Made by a program: the position numbers and the translations under genes. DNA of 64,000 nt from Dongshaea marina (GTDB lineage: Bacteria; Pseudomonadota; Gammaproteobacteria; Enterobacterales; Aeromonadaceae), in the NCBI RefSeq assembly GCF_003072645.1, contig NZ_CP028897.1, positions 2,121,658 to 2,185,657 of the forward strand. Reading direction: 5' to 3'. Shown piece after piece: positions 11,233-21,551 of the stretch. Under the pieces are notes generated by a model. It did not search any database. It worked only from the letters and a program-made list of their open reading frames with translations, and was not told the DNA's origin. Numbering within the stretch: the first letter of the stretch is position 1; every line of letters begins with the position of its first letter.

Positions 11233-14200
11233 ATGAGTCATTTCAATCAGCTTGGAGCAAGGCACCCCAGAACAGATGGTCAGTTAAAGGTGACAGGGAA
11301 AGCCGTCTATGGGGCGGATATTTGCTTACCGGGGATGCTCTATGGGGCATGTCGTTATACCGATATTCCGGCGGGTCGGATCAAAAGGATCGATATCTCC
11401 CAGGCACAGGCGATTGAGGGGGTGGAGCGGGTGGTCCTGTTTGATGATATTCCCGGTAACCCATGCGTCGGATTCCCGATTAGCGATTATTACCCCCTGG
11501 TGAAGGATGAAGTTTTTTTCAGTGGTGATGTGGTCGCGCTGGTGGCCGCAGCCACAGCTGAGATTGCGGCCCGGGCGGTGGACTGTATCCGGATCGAGTA
11601 TGAGCCCTACACTCCGATAACCGATGTTGCTGAGGCCCTAAAACCCGAGGCGCGGCGTATCCATCCGGAGCGGGATGACAATATTGTTGCCCAGCATCAT
11701 ACCCAGAAGGGAGATATTCGTCGTGGCTTTCTGGATGCCGATCATGTGATTGAGCGTAGCTACCGTGTCGGGTTTCAGGAGCACGCCTATATCGAGCCGG
11801 AATGCCTGTTAGCCTGGACAGATCCCCTAAGCGGGCAGTTGACCCTCTCCGGCTCGGTTCAAAATCCCCATAAGGTGCGCAACACGGTTGCCGGCTATCT
11901 TGGAGTGCACCAGTCCCAGGTGGTGGTGCAGCGTGCGGTGATGGGGGCTCCTTCGGCGGAAAAGATGACATCATCGATCACCTGGCCTGTCGGGTGGGCC
12001 TGCTCGCCCAACTGACCGGCAAACCGGTTCGCTTTCACTATACTCGTGAGGAGTCGATTCGTGAGAGCAGCAAGCGCCATCCCTACCTGATGAAGTATCG
12101 GGTTGGGGTGCGCCATGATGGACGGATCACCGCCCTTGAGGCAGAGATCCTGGCCGATAGTGGCGCCTATGCGGCGATGACCCCCTTTGTGACCTGGCGC
12201 TCAGTGGTGCAGGCGGCCGGCCCCTATGCCATCGAGCATGTGCGGGTCGATATCAAGGGGGTGTATACCAATAATAACTATACCTCGGCGATGCGTGGCT
12301 TTGGCTCGCCGCAGGTAACCTATGCCAGCGAATCCCTGATGGATGAGTTAGCCGCCTTGTGTCAGCTCTCCCCCATAGAATTTCGTGAGCGAAACTGCCT
12401 GAGGCAGGGGGGAGAGTCTATTACCGGTCAGCGCTTTGATGGCCACCGTGTTTCCGCCAGTGAGGTGTTGCAAAAGGCGATAACCGGCTCAGAGTTTGAG
12501 GCCAAGGCCGATTATTATCGGGCCCTCAATACCGAGGGAGGATCTCACCGCTATGGGATCGGGTTGGCCCTCAGCTATCGAGGATGCTCCCTGGGGGCCG
12601 AGGGAGTCGATACATCTTCAGCCCTGGTGACAGTCAATTCGGATGCCAGTATCAATGTCTCCACCGGGGTGTGTGAAAATGGTCAGGGGCTGCAAACCAC
12701 CATGGCTATTATTGTCGCCGAGGTATTAGGGGTTGAGGTTGAGCGGATCACTTTTATCGAACCTGCGACCTCCATGATTGCAGACGGAGGCGGGACAGTT
12801 GCGTCCCGGGCCACCCTGATGGGCGGGAATGCAGTGAAACAGGCTGCCGAGATTTTACGTCAGCGTCTGGATGAGGTGGTGCGGGCTGAGTTGAAGCTCC
12901 CTCCCTCAACCTCCCTGAGCTGGCAGAAGGAGGGAGTCTGGTGTGACGACTGCGCTGCGCCAGGGCTTAGTTTTAGTGAGGCGGTTGCACTTGCCTTTGC
13001 GGCAGGGGTGAATATGGCGGCCTACGGCTGGTACAAGGCCCCCGATATCGACTGGAATGAAGAGCTGGGTCAGGGGAGTCCCTACTTTACCTGGGTCTAT
13101 GGCTGCCAGGTGGTGGAGCTCAAGCTGGATACGGATACGGGGAAAGTCGAGGTGCTGCATGTCACGGCGTCCCATGATGTCGGGCAGGTGATTAATCGAA
13201 CCGCTCTGGAGGGCCAGATCTGTGGGGGGATCGCCCAGGGGATCGGGATGGCAGTTCTGGAGGATTATCAGATAAGCCAGGGGCAGATAAAGAGTGAAAA
13301 CTTTGATACCTACCTGCTGCCAACCATCCGGGATATGCCAACGGTGACCGTTCTGCCCGTTGAAAATACCGACCCTTATGGGCCTTTCGGGGCTAAGAGC
13401 ATCGGCGAGCCTGCCACAGAAACCACGGCCGCGGCAATTAACAATGCTCTGGCGTTTGCTTCGGGTCGTTACCACTATCAGCTACCGCTGACTCTTGAGC
13501 AGGTATTCCTGGGATATAACCTTCGAAAACCGCAGCGCCAGAGTGAGCAGCAGTTTGAGCATTCGGATAAAAAACAGCGACTACGCCTGACCGGGATGAA
13601 GGTTTGTCGTCCAGAGTCCCTTGAGATGGCTCTGGATAAGCTCGGCTCGGGGCCGTGGCAACTGTTGGCCGGGGGAACCGATCTACTGGTCCAGGGGCGG
13701 ATGCTCGCGGGCAGCAAGCAACTACTGGATATCTCGGGGCTGGAGGAGCTGGGCCAAATTGATTGCCAGCCAGATCGCTTAAGTATCGGGGGCGGGGTCC
13801 ACTTCTCTAAGATTGTCTCCGACCCTTTTATCTGCAGCCGGTTTCCTCTGCTGGCCAGGGCCTGTGCAACCATAGGCTCAAGGCAGATCCGCAACCGGGC
13901 GACTCTTGCCGGGAATATCGTCAATGCAGCTCCCTGTGCAGATTCGGCTCCACCACTGATCGCTTATGGGGCCGAGGTAGAGCTGTGCAGTGTGGCGGGG
14001 ACACGCTTTATCGACCTTGAGGCCTTTATCACCGGCAGCTACCGGACTCAGATCCGGCCCGATGAGATCCTCAAATCGGTTCATCTGCCAGTTCCCCAAG
14101 TGGGCTACTTCTCGGACTACTACGCTCAGCTTGGGCGGCGCAACGCCGTCAACATTACTCGTCAGAGCCTGAGTGCCCTGTTTCATTTTGTGGGGACAGA

Positions 14201-14470
14201 GTCGAGGAGTGTCGATTGGTGGATGGGGCACTCTTTTCCTTCCCGCAGCGGCTACGGGGAGTGGAGCAGATCTTGTGCGGCGCACCTTTAACCCCTGATC
14301 AGTTACTCAGGGCTGAGCTGGCCCTGAGGGATCAGGTGGAAAGTGCGATCGGCGGTCGTTGGTCTGCTCCCTATAAGGTGCCGGTATTTCTGAATATGTT
14401 TGGCACCATGATGACTCAGATCATGAAGGAGCATCCGGGTGTGGCTGAATCACAGGAGCATTGTTTATGA
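11233..14470 (+). CDS. Xanthine-dehydrogenase-type molybdenum hydroxylase, Mo subunit fused to FAD subunit (two apparent frameshifts)
   Basis: Equivalent to XdhA plus XdhB of E. coli in one open frame, about 1079 residues after repair. Residues 1-750 form the molybdopterin-binding part: an N-terminal KVTGKAVYGADI start, MGGSFGGKDD, TAMRGFGSPQ, and the catalytic-Glu loop GAKSIGEPATE. A 25-residue polar linker (about 755-780) leads into a CoxM-type FAD domain with LLAGGTDLLVQGRM and NRATLAGNIVNA. Adding one G at the G5 tract 11943-11947 restores MGGSFGGKDD; adding one at the G4 tract 14192-14195 restores the FAD C-terminus. The protein probably hydroxylates a purine such as hypoxanthine or xanthine; the permease downstream supports this. 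It lacks a signal peptide. The Mo-FAD fusion is unusual; a hidden stop lost through a third error is less likely because the linker is open in frame. Confidence 0.85.
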
Positions 14471-14927
14471 AAAGGATTTCGTTAGAGGTCAATGGGCAGG
14501 AGCTGTCGGTGAGCTGCCGGGATGAAGATCGCCTGCTGGATCTGCTACGGGAGGAGCTCGGTCTGACCGGAACCAAGGAGGGGTGCTCGGTGGGAGAGTG
14601 TGGCGCTTGCACCGTGATCTTAAATGGAGACGCGGTCTGTGCCTGTCTGGTGTTAGCGGTGCAGTGTGATGGTGCCAGGATTCAAACCATTGAGGGGGTT
14701 TGTGGTAGTGAAAAAGGTAAGGCCCTGCAGCAGGCCTTTGTTGAAAAAGGAGGTGTCCAGTGTGGATTCTGTACCCCGGGGTCCTGATGAGCGTCAAGGC
14801 TTTGCTGGACAGGGTGGAGCGTCCGGATGATGAGGCCATCTATGAAGCGCTCGAGGGAAACCTGTGTCGCTGTACCGGCTATCAACCGATTATCGACTCG
14901 ATTAAATCAGTACTTGATGAGACCTAG
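14467..14927 (+). CDS. xdhC: [2Fe-2S] subunit of the molybdenum hydroxylase (XdhC type; one apparent frameshift)
   Basis: Small iron-sulfur subunit passing electrons from the molybdenum centre to FAD. After adding one G to the G4 tract at 14778-14781 it is 153 residues, close to E. coli XdhC. The plant-type cluster motif CSVGECGACTV and the later CGFCTPG ... NLCRCTGYQP motif supply the eight cysteines for two [2Fe-2S] clusters. Its ATG overlaps the stop of the upstream gene (ATGA), implying translational coupling. The stop codon TAG is part of the CTAG that begins a MITE-like repeat. Confidence 0.9.
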
Positions 14928-15186
14928 TGGATTTTCTCCATAAATGGAATCAATGCTGTGATTCGTTTCTGGCTTTGCACGGTGACTCACAGTGCCGATT
15001 ATTATCCAAGATAATCTTTGCCAGTTCGGTGTACATGCCTCTCGCTCTTTGTTGCGATGCAACAGCACCCCAGTGGCTCTGCTGCAGTCTCCATGCTGCG
15101 GAAGGTTTGCTAAGTAAAGCCAGAAACCCTGTTGTTCGGGCTGCATGTGTGCCGCCCCTGTTGAGTCCGAAAGTACTCAAGTGCGC
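14924..15186 (+). repeat. MITE-like dispersed repeat, copy A
   Basis: Non-coding stretch related to four other copies in the window. Left end CTAG, then TTTTCTCCATAAA; the core contains TGCTGCGGAAGGTTTGCTAA and AAGCCAGAAA; right end TTGAGTCCGAAAGT. More diverged and longer than the ~190-bp copies. The initial CTAG includes the TAG stop codon of xdhC. Confidence 0.65.
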
Positions 15187-15289
15187 TCAATCGGATGGCG
15201 TTTCACTTGCCCCGGAAAGGATTCATGGCCGGTTTAAGTTTGTTCCGGCTTGAATGTCACAAGGTGAACCGGATCAGAAGGATTTGAAA

Positions 15290-16635
15290 ATGAAGCTTCT
15301 GTATGAATTGAATGACAGGCCAACACCTGGGGCATCCCTGGTGTTGGCGGCTCAGCATCTGTTAGCTGCGATCGGTGGGATTATCGCAGCTCCCCTCTTA
15401 TTGGGGACTGCGGTGGGGCTTCCACCATCTGAGCTGGTTTTTCTGGTGAATGCATCACTCATCGCCTCCGGGCTGGTGACCATCATCCAATGTAAGGGGG
15501 GCGGGGGATCGGGATCCGCTTGCCTGTAGTGATGGGAACCAGCTTTGCCTTTATCGGGGTTGCCATCTCCGTTGGCACCAGCCTGGGGATGGCCGGGATC
15601 ATCGGCTCGGCGCTGGTGGGCTCGGTTCTGATGATGATCGCCAGCCGCTTTATGCAACAGATCCGCCGACTTTTTCCTCCGGCGGTGACCGGGACCGTGA
15701 TCTTGCTGATTGGTTTGTCGATTCTGCCTGTGGCCGTGGATTGGCTGGGGGGAGGCCATCCTCATTCGGCAACCTATGCCAGTGGCTCCCGACTCCTGTT
15801 GGGACTCTTTGTCTTGCTGGTAGTGATCCTGGCGGCGGTTAAGGGCAAGGGGCTGGTGTCGGCTTCGGCAATCATGATCGGGGTGATGGCGGGATACTTG
15901 TTGAGCCTGCTGTTTGGCCTGGTGAATTTTGAGCCGATTGTCAGGGCGAGCTGGTTTCGCTTTCCTGAGCTACTCGGGTTCGGGGTGCGCTTTGAGCCAA
16001 GCGGTATTATTACCATCGCCCTGGTCTATCTGGTGATGTTGACCGAGAGCACCGGAAACTATCTTGCCCTGGGGGAGGTGACTCACACCCGGATCACTGG
16101 GTCACAGCTCAAACGGGGGATCCTCTGTGATGGAGTCGGTGGCTTTTTTGCCAGTCTCATCGGCTCGACCCCGCCCTCTTCGTTTAGCCAGAATGTCGGA
16201 ATTGTCTCTATCACAGGAGTTGCCAGCCGCCATGTGGTTGCCTGGACCGGGGTGATGCTGCTGGTGGCTGGATTGCTACCCAAGCTCGGAGCTCTGATGG
16301 TGACCATTCCAGAGCCGGTATTGGGGGGCGCTGGGATCGTGATGTTTGGCATGGTCACGGTGGCCGGAGTGCGTATGATGGCTCGTAGCGAAGATAGCAA
16401 GCGTAGTGCGATTATCATCGCCGTGGGAGTGTCCTGTGGGATGGCGGTCACCTATCGTCCGGAGATCTTAAGGAGCTTACCTCATCAGCTGCAGATGATC
16501 TTTGGTTCGGGGATCACCACAGGCGCCCTGGTGGCTGTGCTGTTGCACCTGATCCTGCCCGGAGAGGGAGCGGAGAGCTTACAGAGCGATGCTTGTGAGG
16601 AGGGAGACACCACGGAGGATCGCCAGGGTTATTAG
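15290..16635 (+). CDS. NCS2-family xanthine/uracil permease (one apparent frameshift)
   Basis: Inner-membrane nucleobase:proton symporter of the NCS2/NAT family, about 448 residues with some 12-14 hydrophobic segments. Frames 15254-15529 and 15520-16635 join when one G is added to the G5 tract at 15503-15507, giving the conserved CKGGGGIGIRLPVVMGTSFAF signature of the family. Start chosen at the ATG at 15290 because AGAAGGA lies 8 bases upstream; the earlier ATG at 15254 has no ribosome site. The catalytic-type segment GSTPPSSFSQNVGIV is present. Placed after the molybdenum hydroxylase genes, it most likely imports xanthine or a related purine for that enzyme. Confidence 0.9.
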
Positions 16636-16695
16636 CCGCTTTTGCCTTAGCCATGCTATCATCCGCGGCTGTTACCAAACCGCTTTGAGAGATGC

Positions 16696-17814
16696 ATGGA
16701 TTACCAGCTGATAGAAAACCAGAGTCAACTCACCGAACTGTGTCAGGGGCTCACAGAGAATAGATTAGCCATAGATACCGAGTTTATGCGCCGTCGCAGC
16801 TTTTATCCGCATCCGGGCCTTATCCAGGTAGCGAATGATGCCGAGGTCTGGCTTATCGATCCCCTCAAGGTGACCGATCTGACTCCCCTGTGGGATAGGT
16901 TATTTGGGCTGGAAAAGCGCTTGGTGATGCATGCGCCCGGTGAAGATCTACAGCTATTTCTGGCTTGCTCCGGGCGGCTTCCCGCGGCGATGGATGATAC
17001 CCAACTTGCTGCGGCTTTCCTGGGGAAGGGGATCTGCTGTGGCTTGCAGAAATTGCTGGATACATACCTTGGGATAGAACTCAGCAAGGAGCATACTCGC
17101 ACCGATTGGCTGGCTCGCCCCCTGTCACCGGAGCAGCTGGACTATGCGGCGAGGGATGTCAGCGATCTCTTGGCTCTTCAGGAAAAACTGGAGCTTGAGC
17201 TCAAAGAGAAGGGGCTACTGGACTGGTATCGCCAGGAGACAGAGCTGCAGCTTTCCAGAGCCGCAGTGGTCGCCGAGCCCGACGATGCTTATCTGCATAT
17301 TCGTAACAGCTGGCAGCTGGCTCCAAAGCAGCTCGCCGTACTTAAGTTGTTGGCGGCCTGGCGTCTTAAGCTGGCTCGTGAGAAAGATCTGGCAGTGAAC
17401 TTTGTAGTGAAAGAGGATGCGTTATGGGAGATCGCCAGACGTCAGCCTCAATCTATGGGCCAGCTCAAACGCCTGGGACTGCATCCGATGGAGCTACGTC
17501 GCCATGGTGAGATTTTGCTGGATCTGGTACGCCAGGGGAGTGCCTTAGCGGAATCTGATTGGCCCGAGCCGATAAAGAGGATCGTCGACTATCCGGATTA
17601 TAAGGCGAAATATCATGAGATCCGCGAACTTGCCAGAACGAAGCAGGAGGAGAGCGGGGTAGCAGCCGAGCTTCTTGCCTCTAAAAAGCTGATTCACCAG
17701 TACCTGAGTTGGCTATGGAAAAAAGAGTATCCTGAGCAGCAGATCCCGGCCCTATTGCAGGGCTGGCGAAAGTCGCTGTTTGCGACTCTCGCCCAGACAC
17801 CTCAGCGCGATTAA
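16696..17814 (+). CDS. rnd: Ribonuclease D
   Basis: 3'-5' exoribonuclease trimming tRNA precursors, 372 residues. DEDDy active site: Asp27 and Glu29 in AIDTEFMRR, Asp in MDDTQLAAAFL, and Tyr/Asp in DYAARDVSDLL. The HRDC domain follows at roughly residues 205-290 (LAPKQLAVLKLLAAWR). Convergent with minE, the two stop codons being only three bases apart. Confidence 0.96.
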   Translation: MDYQLIENQSQLTELCQGLTENRLAIDTEFMRRRSFYPHPGLIQVANDAEVWLIDPLKVTDLTPLWDRLFGLEKRLVMHAPGEDLQLFLACSGRLPAAMDDTQLAAAFLGKGICCGLQKLLDTYLGIELSKEHTRTDWLARPLSPEQLDYAARDVSDLLALQEKLELELKEKGLLDWYRQETELQLSRAAVVAEPDDAYLHIRNSWQLAPKQLAVLKLLAAWRLKLAREKDLAVNFVVKEDALWEIARRQPQSMGQLKRLGLHPMELRRHGEILLDLVRQGSALAESDWPEPIKRIVDYPDYKAKYHEIRELARTKQEESGVAAELLASKKLIHQYLSWLWKKEYPEQQIPALLQGWRKSLFATLAQTPQRD

Positions 17815-17817
17815 GCG

Positions 17818-18081
17818 CTATTTCTCGGGAAGCAGGATGTTGAGCTCCAGCACCGATAGCTCGGCCTCATTCTGGTCAAGCTGTACGTTGACCTGCTCGG
17901 GGCTGATATCCACATAGCGGCGGATCACCTCCAGAATGTCCCGCTCCAGCTGCGGCAGGTAATCGGGACCCGATCTGTGGTTACGCTCGTGCGCAACTAT
18001 GATGTGCAGGCGTTCCTTGGCAAGCTTTGCCGTACTTTGCTGTTTTGCGCCATTGGAACGAAAGTAATCAAGAAAAGACAT
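17818..18081 (-). CDS. minE: Cell division topological specificity factor MinE
   Basis: 87-residue MinE that stimulates the MinD ATPase and drives pole-to-pole oscillation. The N-terminal amphipathic MSFLDYFRSN membrane helix and the KERLHIIVAHER anti-MinCD segment are intact, followed by the dimerising topological domain. Last gene of minCDE, three bases after minD. Confidence 0.97.
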   Translation of the reverse strand: MSFLDYFRSNGAKQQSTAKLAKERLHIIVAHERNHRSGPDYLPQLERDILEVIRRYVDISPEQVNVQLDQNEAELSVLELNILLPEK

Positions 18082-18084
18082 GCC

Positions 18085-18897
18085 TTAGCTCCCAAACAGA
18101 CGGCTGAAAAAGCCTTTTTTATCCTCTTCGACAAAGCGAAGTTCCTGCTCTTCTCCCAGAAGACGGGCGACCGCATCACTGTAAGCCATCCCGGCATCTG
18201 AGTTTTCATCAAGGATCACCGGTTCACCCGAGTTTGAAGCCTTGAGAACCGCTTGTGATTCAGGGATCACTCCGAGCAAAGAGATCGCCAGGATCTCCTG
18301 AATATCTTCGACGCTGAGCATATCGCCGCGGTTGACCCGGGAGGGACAATAGCGGGTGATCAGCAGGTGCTCGCGGATTGGATCTTCGCCATTTTCGGCG
18401 CGGCGGGATTTTGAAGCCAGGATCCCCAGGATCCGATCGGAGTCGCGGACCGAAGATACTTCCGGGTTGGTACAGATGATCGCCTCATCGGCAAAGTAGA
18501 GGGCTCTCAGGGCTCCGGTCTCAATCCCGGCGGGTGAGTCGCAGATGATGTACTCAAACTCCATCTCTTTGAGCTTATCCAGAACCTTGGCGACACCCTC
18601 CTTGGTCAGGGCTTCCTTATCCCGGGTCTGTGAGGCGGGCAGAATATAGAGGTTGCCGACTCGCTTATCGCGGATCAGGGCCTGATTGAGGTTGGCCTCT
18701 TCATTGATCACATTGACAAAGTCGAATACCACCCGACGCTCACACCCCATCACCAGATCCAGATTTCGCAGGCCGATATCAAAATCGATCACTACGGTTT
18801 TATGGCCTTTGAGTGCCAGGCCGGTTGCTATGGCAGCGCTGGTGGTGGTTTTGCCCACCCCCCCTTTGCCTGAGGTTACAACGATAACTCGAGCCAT
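18085..18897 (-). CDS. minD: Septum site-determining ATPase MinD
   Basis: 270-residue membrane-associated ATPase that recruits MinC to the cell poles and blocks misplaced Z-rings. The deviant Walker A motif GKGGVGKTT is at residues 10-18; the C-terminal amphipathic membrane-targeting helix is KKGFFSRLFGS. SD AAGGA precedes the ATG. Middle gene of the operon. Confidence 0.97.
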   Translation of the reverse strand: MARVIVVTSGKGGVGKTTTSAAIATGLALKGHKTVVIDFDIGLRNLDLVMGCERRVVFDFVNVINEEANLNQALIRDKRVGNLYILPASQTRDKEALTKEGVAKVLDKLKEMEFEYIICDSPAGIETGALRALYFADEAIICTNPEVSSVRDSDRILGILASKSRRAENGEDPIREHLLITRYCPSRVNRGDMLSVEDIQEILAISLLGVIPESQAVLKASNSGEPVILDENSDAGMAYSDAVARLLGEEQELRFVEEDKKGFFSRLFGS

Positions 18898-18908
18898 ATG
18901 TTGAGTCC

Positions 18909-19577
18909 TTATGCTAACTGTTCAAAGTAAAGCTGATCATCTTGCAGGCGGATAATGACCGATTGCTGCCAGCTGCGCTCTGGCAGCGCTTCACTGAGCT
19001 GGTAGGTTCCGCTGATCGAGATGAGTTCTGATTGTAAGTTGTCACAAAATATCTTTGCCTCGCGGTTTCCACTGGCCCCGGCGATGGCACGGCCACGCAA
19101 AGGACCGTAAATATGGATATCGCCATCGGCGATCACTTCGGCTCCGGGGCTTATTGCACCGATCACCACCAGGTTGGTGTTGGCGGCATAGATCTGCATT
19201 CCGGAGCGGATATGGCCCCGGTGAATTCGGGTGGTTGGAAGCTCGGGTGCTTTGGGCTGACTGGTTTTAGGAGAGCGGGATGAAAGCAATGGCAGGCCGG
19301 CCTGATGAATCGCTTGGCGGGCCAGGGTGTCCTTAGCACCGGAAACACCTACCGGAATGAGCTGTTTGGCACGGATCAGTGCATCGAGCTCCAGGAAATC
19401 CGGAAGACGGGTCAGCAGGCTGATATCAATGACGACCGGTGCCCAGGTAAAGAAGTGGGGCGCCTGAGCAATCTTGTGATCCAGGTAAGCTGCGATATTG
19501 GTCAGATCGGAATCTGCCAATCTCAGCACGGACAGAGTGAAGGTTGCTCCAGTCAGTTCAGTCCTTGGTTCAGCCAT
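18909..19577 (-). CDS. minC: Septum site-determining protein MinC
   Basis: 222-residue FtsZ-assembly inhibitor. N-terminal MinC_N domain (GATFTLSVLRL), linker rich in Pro/Lys around residues 95-115, and the C-terminal beta-helix with HRGHIRSGMQIYA and GDIHIYGPLRGRA motifs that binds MinD. Start placed at 19577 because TTAGGACG precedes it; an upstream in-frame start would add 19 residues not typical of the family. Divergent from ycgL across ~110 bases holding both promoters. Confidence 0.95.
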   Translation of the reverse strand: MAEPRTELTGATFTLSVLRLADSDLTNIAAYLDHKIAQAPHFFTWAPVVIDISLLTRLPDFLELDALIRAKQLIPVGVSGAKDTLARQAIHQAGLPLLSSRSPKTSQPKAPELPTTRIHRGHIRSGMQIYAANTNLVVIGAISPGAEVIADGDIHIYGPLRGRAIAGASGNREAKIFCDNLQSELISISGTYQLSEALPERSWQQSVIIRLQDDQLYFEQLA

Positions 19578-19688
19578 AGTATGTCGTCCTAATTTGGGGC
19601 TTTTTCCCTTTGGGTTGAGCTTCTCAACGGTCATGTTATAGTCTGCCCTGAATTAGAGGCAATGAACATAAGGATTATAACAAGAACC

Positions 19689-19985
19689 ATGCTTTGTGCA
19701 GTGTATAAAAGTCCCAGAAAAGCAGAAACTTATCTGTTTATTGAGCGTCGGGACGATTTTTCATCAGTTCCTGAGTCTTTGCTAAATGTGTTCGGTAGAC
19801 CCCAGTTGGCGATGATGGTTCATCTTGATCCTGAAAAGCCGCTGATTGTGGGCGATCCTGTGACAATCCGTGACCAGATCCGTGAACAGGGCTTCTATCT
19901 ACATCTGCCTCCAAAACAGGACAATTTGTTAGATATTCATCTTAAACAGCAGAAAAAACAAAAAAAGGGTCCGGAATGCGACTAA
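19689..19985 (+). CDS. ycgL: YcgL domain protein
   Basis: 98-residue cytoplasmic protein of the YcgL family, starting MLCAVYKSPRKAETYLFI and containing the LVHLDP-type strand (MMVHLDPEKPL) and the GFYLHLPP C-terminal signature. Role unclear; regularly found divergent from minC in gammaproteobacteria, as here. The upstream ATG at 19662 would add nine residues and is not favoured. Its 3' end overlaps the next gene by 10 bases. Confidence 0.92.
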   Translation: MLCAVYKSPRKAETYLFIERRDDFSSVPESLLNVFGRPQLAMMVHLDPEKPLIVGDPVTIRDQIREQGFYLHLPPKQDNLLDIHLKQQKKQKKGPECD

Positions 19986-20956
19986 TTTCAGTAGTTCTGT
20001 TGTCACTTTTCAGCAGTGTTGTGTTTGCAAAGCAAAGTTTCGAGCAGTACCTGGGGGGCGTTAAGAGTGAGGCCCTTGAGCAGGGGCTGCAACCTAAGAT
20101 TGTTGATGAGGCGCTCGGCTCGGCCAAGCTGCTGCATCGCTCCATCAAGCGGGATAAGAATCAGCCCGAGTTTAAGGTCACCCTGGACTCCTACCTGGCC
20201 AAGCGTCTGCCTGCCTGGAAGGTGGCAATGGCGCGCCGTTATTATCGCCAGCATTACACCCTGCTCCAGCAGGTTGGACAGGCCTACGGAGTGCAGCCAA
20301 GGTTTATTGTGGCGCTGTGGGGTAATGAAACCAACTTTGGTAGCTATACCGGGAATATTCCGGTGATCTCTGCGCTGGCCACCATGGCCTATGAGGGGCG
20401 GCGGGAAGCCTTTTTCCGTACCCAGCTGCTGGATGCCCTGAAGATCCTCAGCGATAAAGACGTGACCCTTAAAGACTTCAAGGGGTCCTGGGCCGGTGCC
20501 TTTGGTCAGGTCCAGTTTATGCCTTCGGCTTATCTGGCTTATGCCGAAGATTATGATAAAGAGGGTCATCCCAATATCTGGAGTTCTCTGCCCGATGTGT
20601 TTGCCTCGGCGGCCAATTATCTCAAGCAGAATCACTGGGATCCTACCCTGACCTGGGGACGGCAGATCCATGCTCCCTCAGATCTCATTGAGAAATATAA
20701 GGGCAAGCGTATGCTGCTCTCCAAGTGGCAGGCACTGGGTTTTCGTCGCTATGATGGTAAGGATCTTCCCAACCGAGATGTTGAGGCTAAGCTGGTTTCC
20801 CCCGATGGCCCCAAGGGGCGAAGCTATCTGGTGTATAGCAACTATCAGAGCCTGATGAGCTGGAATCGCTCCAACTATTTCGCGATCTCAGTAGGCTTGC
20901 TGGCCGATCAGATCATCTGGCCACCACTAGCCGGGCTCCCAGAGGCGACCAGTTGA
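19976..20956 (+). CDS. Lytic murein transglycosylase, MltB family
   Basis: 326-residue secreted peptidoglycan lytic transglycosylase (SLT_2 fold). Signal peptide at 1-18 (LISVVLLSLFSSVVFA). Catalytic Glu near residue 118 in ALWGNETNFG, followed by the substrate-groove motif WAGAFGQVQFMPS and NYLKQNHW. No lipobox, so it is periplasmic rather than an outer-membrane lipoprotein like MltB itself. Overlaps the end of ycgL and, by one base, the ATG of ycgN. Confidence 0.92.
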   Translation: MRLISVVLLSLFSSVVFAKQSFEQYLGGVKSEALEQGLQPKIVDEALGSAKLLHRSIKRDKNQPEFKVTLDSYLAKRLPAWKVAMARRYYRQHYTLLQQVGQAYGVQPRFIVALWGNETNFGSYTGNIPVISALATMAYEGRREAFFRTQLLDALKILSDKDVTLKDFKGSWAGAFGQVQFMPSAYLAYAEDYDKEGHPNIWSSLPDVFASAANYLKQNHWDPTLTWGRQIHAPSDLIEKYKGKRMLLSKWQALGFRRYDGKDLPNRDVEAKLVSPDGPKGRSYLVYSNYQSLMSWNRSNYFAISVGLLADQIIWPPLAGLPEATS

Positions 20957-21395
20957 TGAGTCAACAGAAGCCTTTTTGGGAGGAGTTAACCCTCGCTCAG
21001 ATGGATCAACAGCAGTGGGAATCTCTGTGTGATGGCTGTGGTAAATGTTGTCTGCATAAGCTTATCGATGATGATACTGATGAGCTGGTGCATACCAATG
21101 TGGTGTGCAACCTCCTCGATTGCGACAGCTGCCGATGCAGCAACTATCCTCAGCGCTTTGAGTTTGAACCGGACTGTATTCAGCTGACCATCCAGTCCCT
21201 GGAGACCTTTGACTGGTTGCCCCCAAGCTGTAGCTATCGGCTGATCAAAGAGGGTAAGCCTCTGCCGGCCTGGCACCCCTGCGTGGCGGCGGAAAGATTG
21301 CCATGCAGCGCGCCGGGGTATGGATTGGCGATAAGATTATTCATGAACGGGATGTCGAGGATATCGAGGATCACCTGCTGGATCATCCCCTTTAG
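20956..21395 (+). CDS. ycgN: YcgN / UPF0260 cysteine-cluster protein (one apparent frameshift)
   Basis: 146 residues after repair. The N-terminal half has the CDGCGKCCLHK and CDSCRCSNY cysteine groups of the YkgJ/UPF0260 family. At the C4 tract 21276-21279 the frame breaks; adding one C restores WHPLRGGGKIAMQ and the expected C-terminus EDHLLDHPL. ATG overlaps the transglycosylase stop (TGATG). Function unknown, probably metal binding. Adjacent to ycgL as in other gammaproteobacteria. Confidence 0.88.
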
Positions 21396-21551
21396 CTTTC
21401 AGGCACAACTCAGGTTGTGCCTTTTCACATCCAGAATTTTTTTCAGAGAAGGCTTGGTTCGGCCCGATGCTTTTGGGAATGTTGGGGACGGACCCTGCTT
21501 GTATCCGATGGAGAGGGGGCTGCTTCAAGGAGCCCTGAACAGGGAGAGTAT

